From NCBI GenBank assembly GCA_902552035.1, contig CACDFC010000005.1, forward strand, positions 1-57,871: a stretch of DNA of 57,871 bases, written 5' to 3'. The DNA comes from an uncultured Pelagibacteraceae bacterium. GTDB taxonomy: Bacteria; Pseudomonadota; Alphaproteobacteria; Pelagibacterales; Pelagibacteraceae. The notes below the pieces were generated by a model. The model was not told the DNA's origin, made no database searches, and saw only the letters and a program-made list of their open reading frames with translations. Positions 38,939-47,001 of this stretch are shown one piece after another (positions within the stretch are counted from its first letter, which is position 1; every line of letters starts with the position of its first letter). The position numbers and the translations under genes are program-made.

Positions 38939-39706
38939 ATGATCTACAATTTTTTGGAAATTACTCTTTTAAGCATAATTCAAGGAATATCAGAATTTTT
39001 ACCTGTAAGTTCATCAGCTCATTTATATCTTGTTTCAGAAATCTATCAATTTAGATCACAGTCATTAATGACTGACGTTGCGCTTCATTTAGGCTCCTTA
39101 ATTGCAATAATATTTTTTTTTAGAAATGAATTAATAAATATTTTTGAAAATAAAAATCTTCTATATCTTTTAGTTCTAGGATCGGTTCCACTTATAATTG
39201 TTGGTTTGTTAATTTTTTCCACAGGCCTAATAAACAATTTAAGAAATTTAGAAGTAGTAGCATGGACAACTTTAATATTTGCAATAATTTTATTTATTGC
39301 TGACAAATTTAGAGTAAGGAAAAAATTAAACACAAATTTGAATATTAAAAGTATTTTGTTTATAGGTTTATTTCAAATTCTATCTATAATACCAGGAGTA
39401 AGTAGATCTGGTATAGTAATCACTGCTGGAAGATTTTTAAATTTTGATAGATTTGACTCAACAAAAATATCATTTTATCTATCAATACCTGCAATAGCTG
39501 GGGCTAGTATCCTAACTTTAAAAGATCTAACTTATGAAACTATTAATTTTAATATTGTTATTCTTTTTGCAATAATTTTTGCTTTTATAGTTTCTTATTT
39601 ATCAATCAAATATTTTTTAATATTTACGAAAAAGTTTTCAATGACAATTTTTGTTATTTATAGAATTATTTTATCTTTAATATTATTCTACATTATATAT
39701 TATTGA
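38939..39706 (+). CDS. uppP: undecaprenyl-diphosphatase
   Basis: UppP (BacA) dephosphorylates undecaprenyl diphosphate to recycle the lipid carrier for peptidoglycan and surface glycans. The 255-residue polytopic membrane protein has the two signature motifs: QGISEFLPVSSSAHL near the N-terminus and PGVSRSGIVITAGRFL in the middle, with seven to eight hydrophobic segments. The 3' end overlaps the convergent EamA transporter gene by 24 nt. Confidence 0.97.
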   Translation: MIYNFLEITLLSIIQGISEFLPVSSSAHLYLVSEIYQFRSQSLMTDVALHLGSLIAIIFFFRNELINIFENKNLLYLLVLGSVPLIIVGLLIFSTGLINNLRNLEVVAWTTLIFAIILFIADKFRVRKKLNTNLNIKSILFIGLFQILSIIPGVSRSGIVITAGRFLNFDRFDSTKISFYLSIPAIAGASILTLKDLTYETINFNIVILFAIIFAFIVSYLSIKYFLIFTKKFSMTIFVIYRIILSLILFYIIYY

Positions 39707-40585
39707 TTTTTTTTGTGGGACAAGCTGCGATATGAGTACCGCACAAAGAATTAACAAACATCCAATTATATTTGAAAAACCTAAAACTTGGTTTAAGATT
39801 ATCCATCCTGCTATTGCTGCAAAAACTCCTTCAAGTGAATATATGATTGCAGCTGGAGCTTCCTCTATATGTTTTTGAGCATACATCTGTAATGTAAACG
39901 CAATTCCACCTGATAAAACACCTGCGTACAAAATAGAATAACCCTCTAAAAGAATATTTGATAAATTTATATCTTCAAAGATTATAGCAAAAAATAATGA
40001 TACGATACCAACAAATGCTGCTTGTAGTGCAGCATAAAACATTGGTATATCAAAAACCTCCATAAATTTTCCTGCATAAATGATATGTAATGCCCAAAAA
40101 ACTGAGCATAAAATTACTAGACCATCACCTAACATAATTTGAGAATCTGAAAAATCACTTAAAAGATATACTCCTGCTACACACAATCCAATTGATGACC
40201 AAATGCTCCAGTGCACTTTCTTTGAGTAGATAAAGAAAAGTAGTATTGGAACTATTGGAACATAAAAAACTGTAAAAAAAGCAGCATTTGCAATGTTAGT
40301 ATACTGCAAAGAAGCTTGTTGTAAGTATGTGCCTAAAAACAAAGAAACACCCATAAATAAAAGGTATTTAAAAAATAATTTTTGATTTGATTTGATTTCA
40401 TTTCTTATTTTTTTTTGTTCAAAAATTAGTGCTATTGGAAGAATTGTTAGGAAACCTACGAAAAATCTTGCCATATTAAAAGTTAACGGCCCTATATTAT
40501 CCATCCCCGTGTCCTGTGCAATAAAAGCTGTACCCCAAATAAAAGTTGTTACTAATGCGCAGATCATTGAGAAAGATTTATTCAT
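39683..40585 (-). CDS. DMT-superfamily (EamA) transporter
   Basis: A 300-residue membrane protein with about ten hydrophobic helices in two EamA repeats: the first begins TFIWGTAFIAQD, the second ends with EEAPAAIIYSLEGVFAAIAGWII. EamA transporters move small metabolites, often out of the cell; substrate prediction is not possible. It lies 25 nt downstream of the dioxygenase gene on the same strand, so it may handle a related compound (inference). Confidence 0.9.
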   Translation of the reverse strand: MNKSFSMICALVTTFIWGTAFIAQDTGMDNIGPLTFNMARFFVGFLTILPIALIFEQKKIRNEIKSNQKLFFKYLLFMGVSLFLGTYLQQASLQYTNIANAAFFTVFYVPIVPILLFFIYSKKVHWSIWSSIGLCVAGVYLLSDFSDSQIMLGDGLVILCSVFWALHIIYAGKFMEVFDIPMFYAALQAAFVGIVSLFFAIIFEDINLSNILLEGYSILYAGVLSGGIAFTLQMYAQKHIEEAPAAIIYSLEGVFAAIAGWIILNQVLGFSNIIGCLLILCAVLISQLVPQKKSIIYNVE

Positions 40586-40610
40586 TTATTTTTTTTTGAT
40601 GAAAAGATTA

Positions 40611-41708
40611 TTAGAATATATTGTATATTCTACAAGAACTATCAAAATCTTCTTTATTTATATAACAGCCAGATATTTTCCTCTTACCTTTAAAAGAGCC
40701 TCTTCCATGCAAGATTCTCCAATTATTAAATATTAACAGTTCACCTGGTTTTAATATATGTCTCCATTGATATTCTGTGCTATTTGCAAGTAAATCAAAT
40801 TTTTTGATTGATTCATAAAATTTTAAAGTTAAATCATTTTTAAATCTAAAAGGCGCCCTATCGTAATTATTAAAACTCACTTGTAAAATTTCTTTATCGC
40901 TGTTCAGTCTAAAAACAGGTCTTTGGGCTTTTAAATAGACTCCATCTCCTTTGTACTGACCTATTACTTCTATTTTTGATAAAATATCAAAAAATTCTTT
41001 ATTTTCTTTTTTGATTGTTTCTGCGATTTTAAATCCATCAACCATTATCGATTCTCCTCCATTTGCCTCATATTCGCAGCAGAGAAGTAATTGAAGCCCT
41101 GGAGCATCATTACTATAAGTTGAGTCTGTATGTGGTCTAAGTTCATCTTGTGTGTAAGCACTATCTGCCATATTTTTATCTGACTCAAAACTCCATAGTC
41201 CTCCAAAAATTGATTGTCTTACATACCCTATTTTATTTGCTATTGTTTCTACTGAACTTATATCAGTTTTACAATTAGTCACTACACAAAATCCAAAATC
41301 ATATAATTTTTTTAAAAATGATTTAAATCCATCTTTTGAATTAACTTTATCAAAATTTATAAAAATTTTGTTATCAATTTCATTTTTAATCCACGGTTTG
41401 CATTTTGTTGTTTCTGATTTATAATTATAAGAATTCTCTATTAAGAAATTATAAGAATATTTAATTGGCTTATCCATATCAGACCACAAAATAGTTAAAC
41501 TATTTCCCTGATCTGATATCTCTGCCTTTTTGATGTATAAATTATTATCAATTTTAGCGGTAAAAACTTTCCTTTGATGTGATCTTGAGTCCCAACTTGT
41601 GTCATCTCTAGCATGATCTCTTAACCATATATTTGGAAACTTATCTTCTTTTTCGTTATCAAAAAGGATGTTTAATTCATTTGATAAAATTTTTATATTT
41701 TTAATCAT
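40611..41708 (-). CDS. gamma-butyrobetaine hydroxylase-like Fe(II)/2-oxoglutarate dioxygenase
   Basis: A 365-residue protein with the two-domain layout of gamma-butyrobetaine/trimethyllysine dioxygenases: an N-terminal DUF971-like domain (FPNIWLRDHARDD) and a TauD-type catalytic domain. The Fe(II) ligands are readable: LRPHTDSTYS (HxD) and ILHGRGSF (distal His), followed by an Arg (GKRKISG) that would bind 2-oxoglutarate. These enzymes hydroxylate quaternary-ammonium compounds on the route to or from carnitine. The operon with an EamA transporter and a small upstream gene fits use of a methylated osmolyte, but the substrate is not proven. Confidence 0.85.
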   Translation of the reverse strand: MIKNIKILSNELNILFDNEKEDKFPNIWLRDHARDDTSWDSRSHQRKVFTAKIDNNLYIKKAEISDQGNSLTILWSDMDKPIKYSYNFLIENSYNYKSETTKCKPWIKNEIDNKIFINFDKVNSKDGFKSFLKKLYDFGFCVVTNCKTDISSVETIANKIGYVRQSIFGGLWSFESDKNMADSAYTQDELRPHTDSTYSNDAPGLQLLLCCEYEANGGESIMVDGFKIAETIKKENKEFFDILSKIEVIGQYKGDGVYLKAQRPVFRLNSDKEILQVSFNNYDRAPFRFKNDLTLKFYESIKKFDLLANSTEYQWRHILKPGELLIFNNWRILHGRGSFKGKRKISGCYINKEDFDSSCRIYNIF

Positions 41709-41721
41709 ATTTTTTTAGGAT

Positions 41722-41901
41722 TTATTTATCTTTCCATATTTCTTCACTTATATTTTTAGTAGCTTCTAAAATTTCCTCTATAGAATAAATATGATTAATT
41801 TCATCCTTTTTGTGTACCTTTTTATAGGATTTTTCCAAATTATTAGCTTTTTCAGCTTCTAAAATAAGTGCTTCTGTATCTTTGGGAATGTTGTTTTTCA
41901 T
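41722..41901 (-). CDS. small acidic/lysine-rich protein, unknown
   Basis: A protein of about 59 residues (MKNNIPKDTEALILEAEKAN...) with mixed charge and heptad-like leucines, predicted mostly helical. I use ATG 41901; the track start at 41916 is a GTG. It ends 13 nt before the dioxygenase gene on the same strand, so it is probably the first gene of that operon. No family is recognised. It could be a small partner of the dioxygenase; codon use matches neighbours and the spacing supports a real gene. Confidence 0.5.
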   Translation of the reverse strand: MKNNIPKDTEALILEAEKANNLEKSYKKVHKKDEINHIYSIEEILEATKNISEEIWKDK

Positions 41902-41954
41902 GATTATTTTTACCACATTTATATCTTTTTTTGGACATCCTTAAATTGGATAAA

Positions 41955-42065
41955 ATGTTAATGATTAAGTTAATACTCAAAAAATTTAAGAAAACCAGTA
42001 ATTTTGAAAACCTTGATGGTCAATATTGGATTCAACGAATAATTTTAAATAAAAAAATTATTTAA
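41955..42065 (+). other. possible 36-codon ORF in the gap before tRNA-Arg
   Basis: A short open frame, ATG 41955 to TAA 42065, encodes MLMIKLILKKFKKTSNFENL and a further 16 residues including DGQYWIQR. The composition (Asp, Gln, Tyr, Trp, Gly in one stretch) looks more protein-like than a random A+T-rich frame, but no ribosome-binding site is obvious and no homologue is recognised. It lies in the 198-nt gap between the divergent 59-residue gene and tRNA-Arg. It may be a gene remnant or chance. Confidence 0.2.
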
Positions 42066-42098
42066 TTCCTTAAATACAAAAAAAAATATAAATATATA

Positions 42099-42104
42099 TA
42101 TAAT
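42099..42104 (+). promoter_or_regulatory. probable -10 box of tRNA-Arg
   Basis: A perfect TATAAT lies 10 nt before the first base of tRNA-Arg. No convincing -35 hexamer is present in the A+T-rich upstream stretch. The position predicts transcription starting within a few bases of the mature tRNA end. Confidence 0.4.
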
Positions 42105-42114
42105 TTAAATGTCT

Positions 42115-42191
42115 GCGCCTGTAGCTCAATTGGATAGAGCGCTTGGCTACGGACCAGGAGGTTCTGGGTTCAACTCCTAGCAGGCGCACCA
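42115..42191 (+). tRNA. tRNA-Arg (ACG)
   Basis: A 77-nt cloverleaf with acceptor GCGCCTG/CAGGCGC, D arm GCTC/GAGC, anticodon stem CTTGG/CCAGG around loop CTACGGA (anticodon ACG, presumably edited to ICG), T arm CTGGG/CCTAG with loop TTCAACT, discriminator A and encoded CCA. The T-loop has A where most tRNAs have G at position 57 region neighbours, but it still fits. A 27-residue ORF starts 13 nt downstream. Confidence 0.96.
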
Positions 42192-42204
42192 GAGAAAGAA
42201 TATT

Positions 42205-42288
42205 ATGAAAGTATCTTTACAAAAATCTGTTTTATATTTTTTTGTTCTAGTATTTTTAATAATTCTATTAATAACACTATTTATATAA
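42205..42288 (+). CDS. possible 27-aa single-pass membrane miniprotein
   Basis: ATG 42205 to TAA 42288 encodes MKVSLQKS followed by a continuous hydrophobic stretch of about 19 residues (VLYFFVLVFLIILLITLFI). A purine-rich GAGAAAGAA lies just upstream, and the stop is 4 nt before the thioesterase ATG, the spacing of an operon partner. It is too short for the ORF track. The shape is that of a small membrane-embedded regulator or leader peptide. No homologue is recognised, and A+T-rich DNA produces such hydrophobic frames by chance, hence the modest confidence. Confidence 0.4.
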   Translation: MKVSLQKSVLYFFVLVFLIILLITLFI

Positions 42289-42292
42289 AATT

Positions 42293-42718
42293 ATGAAAAA
42301 TAGTTTTAAACAACTCAGCATTCGCCCTGGTTTTATGAAACATAATGGCGGTATGTTATTTAGAGAACTGTCAAGAAAACAATACGAATTTAAAGTTAAA
42401 ATAAAAAAAAATCATTTAAATGCGGCAAGTATAACTCACGGAGGCTTTATTGCTTCAATTATTGATGCTGGTGCTGGTACTGGGGCCCATAGAGCATCCG
42501 GAAACCAATCATGTGTGACAATTTCATTAGATATTAAATTTATAAGTGCAACAAAACTTGGCGATGAAGTTTTGGGAATTGTAAAAATACAAAAAAAAAC
42601 AAGTTCAATGATTTTTTTAACTTGTCAATTAGAGTGTAAAAGAAAAATAGTAGCTACTGCATCTGGAATATGGAAAATTTTAAGTAAACCCATAAAGAAA
42701 GCAGGTTATGGTGGCTAG
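42293..42718 (+). CDS. PaaI-like hotdog thioesterase
   Basis: A 141-residue protein of the hotdog fold, thioesterase 4HBT/PaaI group, which hydrolyses acyl-CoA or phenylacetyl-CoA-type thioesters. The active-site helix signature is THGGFIASIIDAGAGTGAHRA (GG...D), followed by the strand SLDIKFISATKLGDEV. No signal sequence is seen. It follows the 27-residue ORF by 4 nt. The physiological thioester is unknown. Confidence 0.85.
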   Translation: MKNSFKQLSIRPGFMKHNGGMLFRELSRKQYEFKVKIKKNHLNAASITHGGFIASIIDAGAGTGAHRASGNQSCVTISLDIKFISATKLGDEVLGIVKIQKKTSSMIFLTCQLECKRKIVATASGIWKILSKPIKKAGYGG

Positions 42719-42779
42719 CTATAATTTAATTACAATTCTCCAATAATTTTTATTCATAAAGAATTTATATTGAATACTG

Positions 42780-42868
42780 TATAATTATGTTACTGTTGAG
42801 ATTACAAAATTCAAAAATGAGAACTTTTGTCATGGTGATTCGGTCTTGTTTTAGACTATTTTTGTTCT
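42780..42868 (+). other. intergenic element upstream of the helicase: -10 box plus terminator-like hairpin
   Basis: The 202-nt gap between the thioesterase and helicase genes contains TATAAT at 42780-42785 and, about 65 nt later, a GGTCT-TGTTTT-AGACT hairpin (42842-42857) followed by a T-rich ATTTTTGTTC run. This could mark a short transcript of about 75 nt or an attenuator for the helicase. The stretch is less A+T-rich than its surroundings (CATGGTGATTCGGTC). A 33-codon open frame (42787-42888) runs through it but uses codons atypical of the neighbours (CTG, CGG), so I do not call it a gene. Confidence 0.3.
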
Positions 42869-42920
42869 TTTCAGATAACAATATATAGTAATAAAAATAA
42901 ATAAGATACTAAAGATAGAA

Positions 42921-45401
42921 ATGGTAAAAAATAAAATTAATGCAGTTTTAGGTCCCACAAATACAGGAAAAACCTTTCTTGCAATTGAAACAATGCTTTC
43001 TTTTGAGTCAGGAATGATAGGTTTTCCTTTAAGACTCTTAGCTAGAGAGGTCTATGACAAAATTACAAAAAAAATCTCAGTAGATAAAGTTGCGCTAATC
43101 ACTGGTGAGGAAAAAATTATACCACCAAATTCGAAGTATTTTTTATGTACTGTTGAGTCCATGCCTACAGATAAAAATGTAGAGTTTGTAGGCGTTGACG
43201 AAATACAAATGTGTACAGATCATGAGCGGGGTCATATTTTCACTGACAGATTATTAAACCTAAGAGGTCAAAAACTAACTATGTTTATGGGTTCAAACTC
43301 TATGAAAAATATTATAGATAAACTTGAGGAAGATGTTGAATATATTAATCGAAAAAGACTTTCGAAACTTACATACTCTGGTCATAAAAAAATTTCAAGA
43401 ATTGAAAGAAAAAGTGCAATAATTGCTTTCTCTGCTGAGGAGGTCTATGCAATTGCTGAATTAATTAGGAGACAAAAGGGTGGAGCTGCAATTGTAATGG
43501 GCTCTTTAAGTCCTAAGACTAGAAATTCTCAAGTAGAACTTTATCAATCAGGAGATGTAGATTATTTAGTTGCAACAGACGCTATTGGAATGGGAATTAA
43601 TATGGATTTAGATAATGTTTATTTTTCAAACTTAAAGAAATTTGATGGCAAAAAACTTAGAAGACTTAAAGTTTCAGAGATAGGTCAAATTTCAGGAAGA
43701 GCGGGTAGATATTTAAATGATGGGTCTTTTGGAATTACTGGTAATTCTGGAGAAATAACAGCTGAAGAGGTTGAACTTTTAGAAAATCATAAGTTTGACG
43801 AAATTCACTCAATATATTGGAGAAATACGAATTTAAATTTCAAAAATGGAGATAATTTAATTAAATCTTTAGAGGAAAGACCAAATAAAAATTGGCTTAA
43901 AAGAATTTATGAGTGCGAGGACGAAAAGGTTTTAAGACATATTTTAAAAGATACAGAAAAATTAGAAATTTATAAAAATGAAAATGAATTAAAATTATTA
44001 TGGGAGTGTTGCCAAATACCTGATTTTGTCAAAAAAACCTATGGCAATCATTTAGAGGTAGTTGGAAAGGTTTTTAATTTTCTAAGAGAAAAACCAGGGC
44101 GAATTTCTAATAGTTATATGAAAGAGCAATTATCAAGTTTAGATAGGTCAGAGGGAAATGTGGACTCTATATCAAATAGAATAGCAAATGTAAGAACATG
44201 GGCATATGTCTCGAATAAGTCAAATTGGGTCGAAAACCAAGACTACTGGATAGAAAGAACAAAATATATTGAAGATAAACTTTCTGATCGTCTTCACGAA
44301 GAACTAATTAAAAGTTTTATAGATAAAAGAGCTAGTGTGTTAGCAAAAGGCTTAAAACAAGATATAAACTTCGAAACTAAAATTCTTGAAAGTGAGCAAG
44401 TTTTTATTGATAAGCAATATATTGGAAAATTAAAAGGTTTAAAACTAGATTTAGATCTCAAGATAGGGGCTCTTGATGCTGATATAAAATCTTTAAAAAA
44501 AGCAGCGAGACAAAACGTTAGCCCAGAGATAATAAACCGAATTGATAAAATTATTAAAGGAAGTTCAATAAGATTAGAAAATGATTTAAAAATTTACTGG
44601 GAGAAATATCCTGTTGCTAAACTAGCACCTGGTAAAGATTATTTAAAACCAGAGATCTCTTTAATAATCGATGATATGATTGAAAGTTCAGATAAACAAA
44701 AATTAAAAAATCATTTAGATCATTGGATGTCTAATAAAATTAATACAGATTTAAAAGATCTTTTAAGTTTAAAAAACTCTGAACAAAAAAATCCACAAGT
44801 TAGAGCACTTTCATATCTTCTTTATGAAAATAATGGTGTTGTTAAGAGAGAAAATGTTTTAGAAATTTTAAAAAAATTGGAACAAAATGATAGAAAAATT
44901 TTAAGAAGTATGGGTATAAAGTTTGGCAGATATCACATATTTTTATATAAATTATTTAAACCTACTCCGGTGTCTTTAAGAATATGTTTGTGGAAAAATT
45001 TTCATCAAAATTATTTTGATCTAAAACCTCCAACATTTGGTTTAAATTTTATTGAAGAAAAAAATTTTAGCAATAATTCTTTCATGCTATTATGTGGTTT
45101 TGAAAAATTTGGAAATTTTTATGTAAGGATTGATATATTAGAAAGATTATTTATGAATATAATAAGCTTAAGCTCTAGTGAAAATAAAGAAATTAAGCTT
45201 GTACCTGAAATGCTAAATCTTTTGGGGTGTAACAAATCTAATTTTTTAAAATTAATAAAATTTATGAGTTATAATTATTTTGAAAAAGAAAAAGAGATAT
45301 ATTTTAAATATTTGCCAAAAAAGATAAAAAAAAGTAAACCATATGTTAAAAATGAAAAAAATAATCCATTTAATATATTAAACCAGATAAATTTTAAATA
45401 A
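42921..45401 (+). CDS. Suv3-like DExH helicase
   Basis: An 826-residue superfamily 2 helicase of the Suv3/MRH4-like group found in alphaproteobacteria and mitochondria, where Suv3 unwinds RNA for degradation. Motif I is GPTNTGKT (residues 11-18), motif II is VDEIQM (DEIQ), the second RecA-like domain has VATDAIGMGINMDLDNVYF and motif VI QISGRAGR. The long C-terminal part is helical with unknown detail. Its stop overlaps the next gene by 1 nt (TAATG), followed by TerB-like, fdxA and carD, a neighbourhood close to that in other alphaproteobacteria. Confidence 0.9.
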   Translation: MVKNKINAVLGPTNTGKTFLAIETMLSFESGMIGFPLRLLAREVYDKITKKISVDKVALITGEEKIIPPNSKYFLCTVESMPTDKNVEFVGVDEIQMCTDHERGHIFTDRLLNLRGQKLTMFMGSNSMKNIIDKLEEDVEYINRKRLSKLTYSGHKKISRIERKSAIIAFSAEEVYAIAELIRRQKGGAAIVMGSLSPKTRNSQVELYQSGDVDYLVATDAIGMGINMDLDNVYFSNLKKFDGKKLRRLKVSEIGQISGRAGRYLNDGSFGITGNSGEITAEEVELLENHKFDEIHSIYWRNTNLNFKNGDNLIKSLEERPNKNWLKRIYECEDEKVLRHILKDTEKLEIYKNENELKLLWECCQIPDFVKKTYGNHLEVVGKVFNFLREKPGRISNSYMKEQLSSLDRSEGNVDSISNRIANVRTWAYVSNKSNWVENQDYWIERTKYIEDKLSDRLHEELIKSFIDKRASVLAKGLKQDINFETKILESEQVFIDKQYIGKLKGLKLDLDLKIGALDADIKSLKKAARQNVSPEIINRIDKIIKGSSIRLENDLKIYWEKYPVAKLAPGKDYLKPEISLIIDDMIESSDKQKLKNHLDHWMSNKINTDLKDLLSLKNSEQKNPQVRALSYLLYENNGVVKRENVLEILKKLEQNDRKILRSMGIKFGRYHIFLYKLFKPTPVSLRICLWKNFHQNYFDLKPPTFGLNFIEEKNFSNNSFMLLCGFEKFGNFYVRIDILERLFMNIISLSSSENKEIKLVPEMLNLLGCNKSNFLKLIKFMSYNYFEKEKEIYFKYLPKKIKKSKPYVKNEKNNPFNILNQINFK

Positions 45402-45829
45402 TGTTTAAGATTTTTAAAAAGGATGAGTTGAAATCAGAAGAGGAAGATAAAATTTTATCAAAAATAGGTTCTTTACTCATACACGCAGCAAAAATTGATG
45501 AAAACTATACAAGTGACGAAAAAAATATAATAAAAAAAACACTTATAGAATTAGGCGCAAATAAGCAAAAAATTGATGAAATAATAACTAATGCTGAAGA
45601 AAATGAGAAAAACTCAAATCAAATTTTAGACTTTACCAAAGAAATAAAGAATTTGGATGAAAAAAAAAAAGAGATCATTATTGAATGTTTGTGGACTATA
45701 ATTTATTCAGATGCAAATTCTGATATGTACGAAGCAAGTTTAATGAGAAAGCTCGCAGGTTTAATATATTTCGATAAAAAAAAATTCGGAGATATCAAAG
45801 AAAAAGTTAAAAATAAAATTAAAAAATGA
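45401..45829 (+). CDS. TerB-like (tellurite-resistance-type) helical protein
   Basis: A 142-residue protein with the helical TerB fold pattern: [20 protein letters not shown] (acidic, metal-binding-like D-x-x segment) and the mirrored [24 protein letters not shown] later. TerB-family domains bind metals or membranes and are mostly not linked to tellurite. It overlaps the helicase stop by 1 nt and fdxA by 4 nt, so all are translated from one message. At this position many alphaproteobacteria carry a small S4 RNA-binding gene; here it is replaced. Confidence 0.82.
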   Translation: MFKIFKKDELKSEEEDKILSKIGSLLIHAAKIDENYTSDEKNIIKKTLIELGANKQKIDEIITNAEENEKNSNQILDFTKEIKNLDEKKKEIIIECLWTIIYSDANSDMYEASLMRKLAGLIYFDKKKFGDIKEKVKNKIKK

Positions 45830-46152
45830 CTTATTTGGTTAATGAAAAATGTATTAAATGTAAGCTGATGGACTGCGTAGAAGTATGTCCTGTTGACTGT
45901 TTCTATGAAGGTAAAAATATGCTTGTAATTAAACCAGATGAGTGTATAGATTGTGGCGTTTGTGAACCAGAATGTCCTGTTGACGCTATAGTTCCTGACA
46001 CAGAAAGTGGAAGTGAAAAGTGGTTAGATATAAACAAAAAATACTCAGAAATTTGGCCAAATATTTCAGAAAAGAAAGAACCTCCAACAGACAGTCAAGA
46101 TTTTAAAGATGAAAAAAATAAATTTGAAAAGTATTTTAAAGAAAACATTTAA
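45826..46152 (+). CDS. fdxA: ferredoxin FdxA (7Fe-8S type)
   Basis: A 108-residue seven-iron ferredoxin. The cysteine layout [21 protein letters not shown] (3Fe-4S) and [16 protein letters not shown] (4Fe-4S) is diagnostic, with an extended C-terminal tail. It transfers low-potential electrons to partners not identifiable here. It overlaps the TerB-like gene by 4 nt and the carD frame by 44 nt, which keeps the alphaproteobacterial fdxA-carD pair. Confidence 0.96.
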   Translation: MTYLVNEKCIKCKLMDCVEVCPVDCFYEGKNMLVIKPDECIDCGVCEPECPVDAIVPDTESGSEKWLDINKKYSEIWPNISEKKEPPTDSQDFKDEKNKFEKYFKENI

Positions 46153-46939
46153 AAAAAAAAATACAAAAAATACTAAGACTAAAGTCGCTAAAAACAAGAC
46201 ACAAAAAGTAAAATCAAAAATTAAAAAAACTAAAAAGATAAAAGAAAGTAAAAAAGTAATTAAGAAAAAAGACAATTTACATCAATCTGTCAACAAATCA
46301 GAAAATCTTAGAATTGTAAAAAATAATGAACAAAAGCCTGAAATAAAAAAAGTAAAAAAACAAGAAAGTGAAAAAAGAATTTACAAAATTAAAGATTATG
46401 TCGTTTACCCTAAACATGGTGTAGGACAAATTACGGAATTTAAGAAAATAAATATCGGGGGAATAGAAGTTGAAACTTATATTTTAAAATTTGAAAAGGA
46501 TAAAGCAAACGGTATGGTACCAGTTAACAAACAAGTTAATTTGAGACCTTTAGCCACTATCAATCAAGTAAATAAATGTATTAGTATTTTAAAAAGTAAA
46601 CCAAAAATTAAAAGATCAATGTGGAGCAGGAGAGCTCAGGAATATGAAGCAAAAATATCTTCCGGTAAAATTTATGAACTTGCAGAAGTGGTTAGAGACT
46701 TGAATAAAGGCGATGATATTCTAGTCGACCAATCTTATAGTGAAAGACAATTATTTGAAAAAGCTTATGAAAGACTTCTTACAGAGTTTCAAATAGTTAT
46801 GAATTCTACGTTAGAAGATGCACAGAAAAAATTAGATAAAGCATTGAAAAGAAATTTACAAAGTCAAACTCAAAAAATTGAAGAAATTCAAAAAGTAAAA
46901 GATAATCAAGAAGAAATATCCGAAGAAGCACAGCAATAA
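46109..46939 (+). CDS. carD: CarD family transcriptional regulator with lysine-rich N-terminal extension
   Basis: CarD/CdnL proteins bind RNA polymerase beta and stabilise open promoter complexes. The CarD domain starts near residue 90 with [17 protein letters not shown] and continues to the helical DNA-binding region ([28 protein letters not shown]). The first about 90 residues are an unusual, disordered, Lys/Thr-rich tail ([15 protein letters not shown]...). ATG 46109 lies 44 nt inside fdxA; no other in-frame ATG exists before the domain. The C-terminus is acidic/Gln-rich. The gene ends at a strong bidirectional terminator. Confidence 0.92.
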   Translation: MKKINLKSILKKTFKKKNTKNTKTKVAKNKTQKVKSKIKKTKKIKESKKVIKKKDNLHQSVNKSENLRIVKNNEQKPEIKKVKKQESEKRIYKIKDYVVYPKHGVGQITEFKKINIGGIEVETYILKFEKDKANGMVPVNKQVNLRPLATINQVNKCISILKSKPKIKRSMWSRRAQEYEAKISSGKIYELAEVVRDLNKGDDILVDQSYSERQLFEKAYERLLTEFQIVMNSTLEDAQKKLDKALKRNLQSQTQKIEEIQKVKDNQEEISEEAQQ

Positions 46940-46945
46940 AAAAAA

Positions 46946-46984
46946 ACGCTCCCCACGCGAACGCCATGGGAAGCGTAATTTTTT
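46946..46984. terminator. bidirectional intrinsic terminator between carD and the Lys/Arg peptide gene
   Basis: A G+C-rich inverted repeat, ACGCTCCCCA...TGGGAAGCGT (stem of five pairs, one C-A mismatch, four more pairs, about 11-nt loop), is flanked by A runs on the left and AATTTTTT on the right. It can therefore stop transcription from both sides: carD on the plus strand and the 24-residue peptide gene on the minus strand. It is the only classical terminator I can recognise in the window. Confidence 0.85.
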
Positions 46985-47001
46985 AAAAAAAGAATGCTAA
47001 A

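Noticed and set aside
42787-42888. 33-codon ORF in the gap before the helicase
   Set aside because: It uses CTG, CGG and similar codons that are rare in neighbouring genes and has no ribosome-binding site. The stretch is better explained as a regulatory or RNA element.
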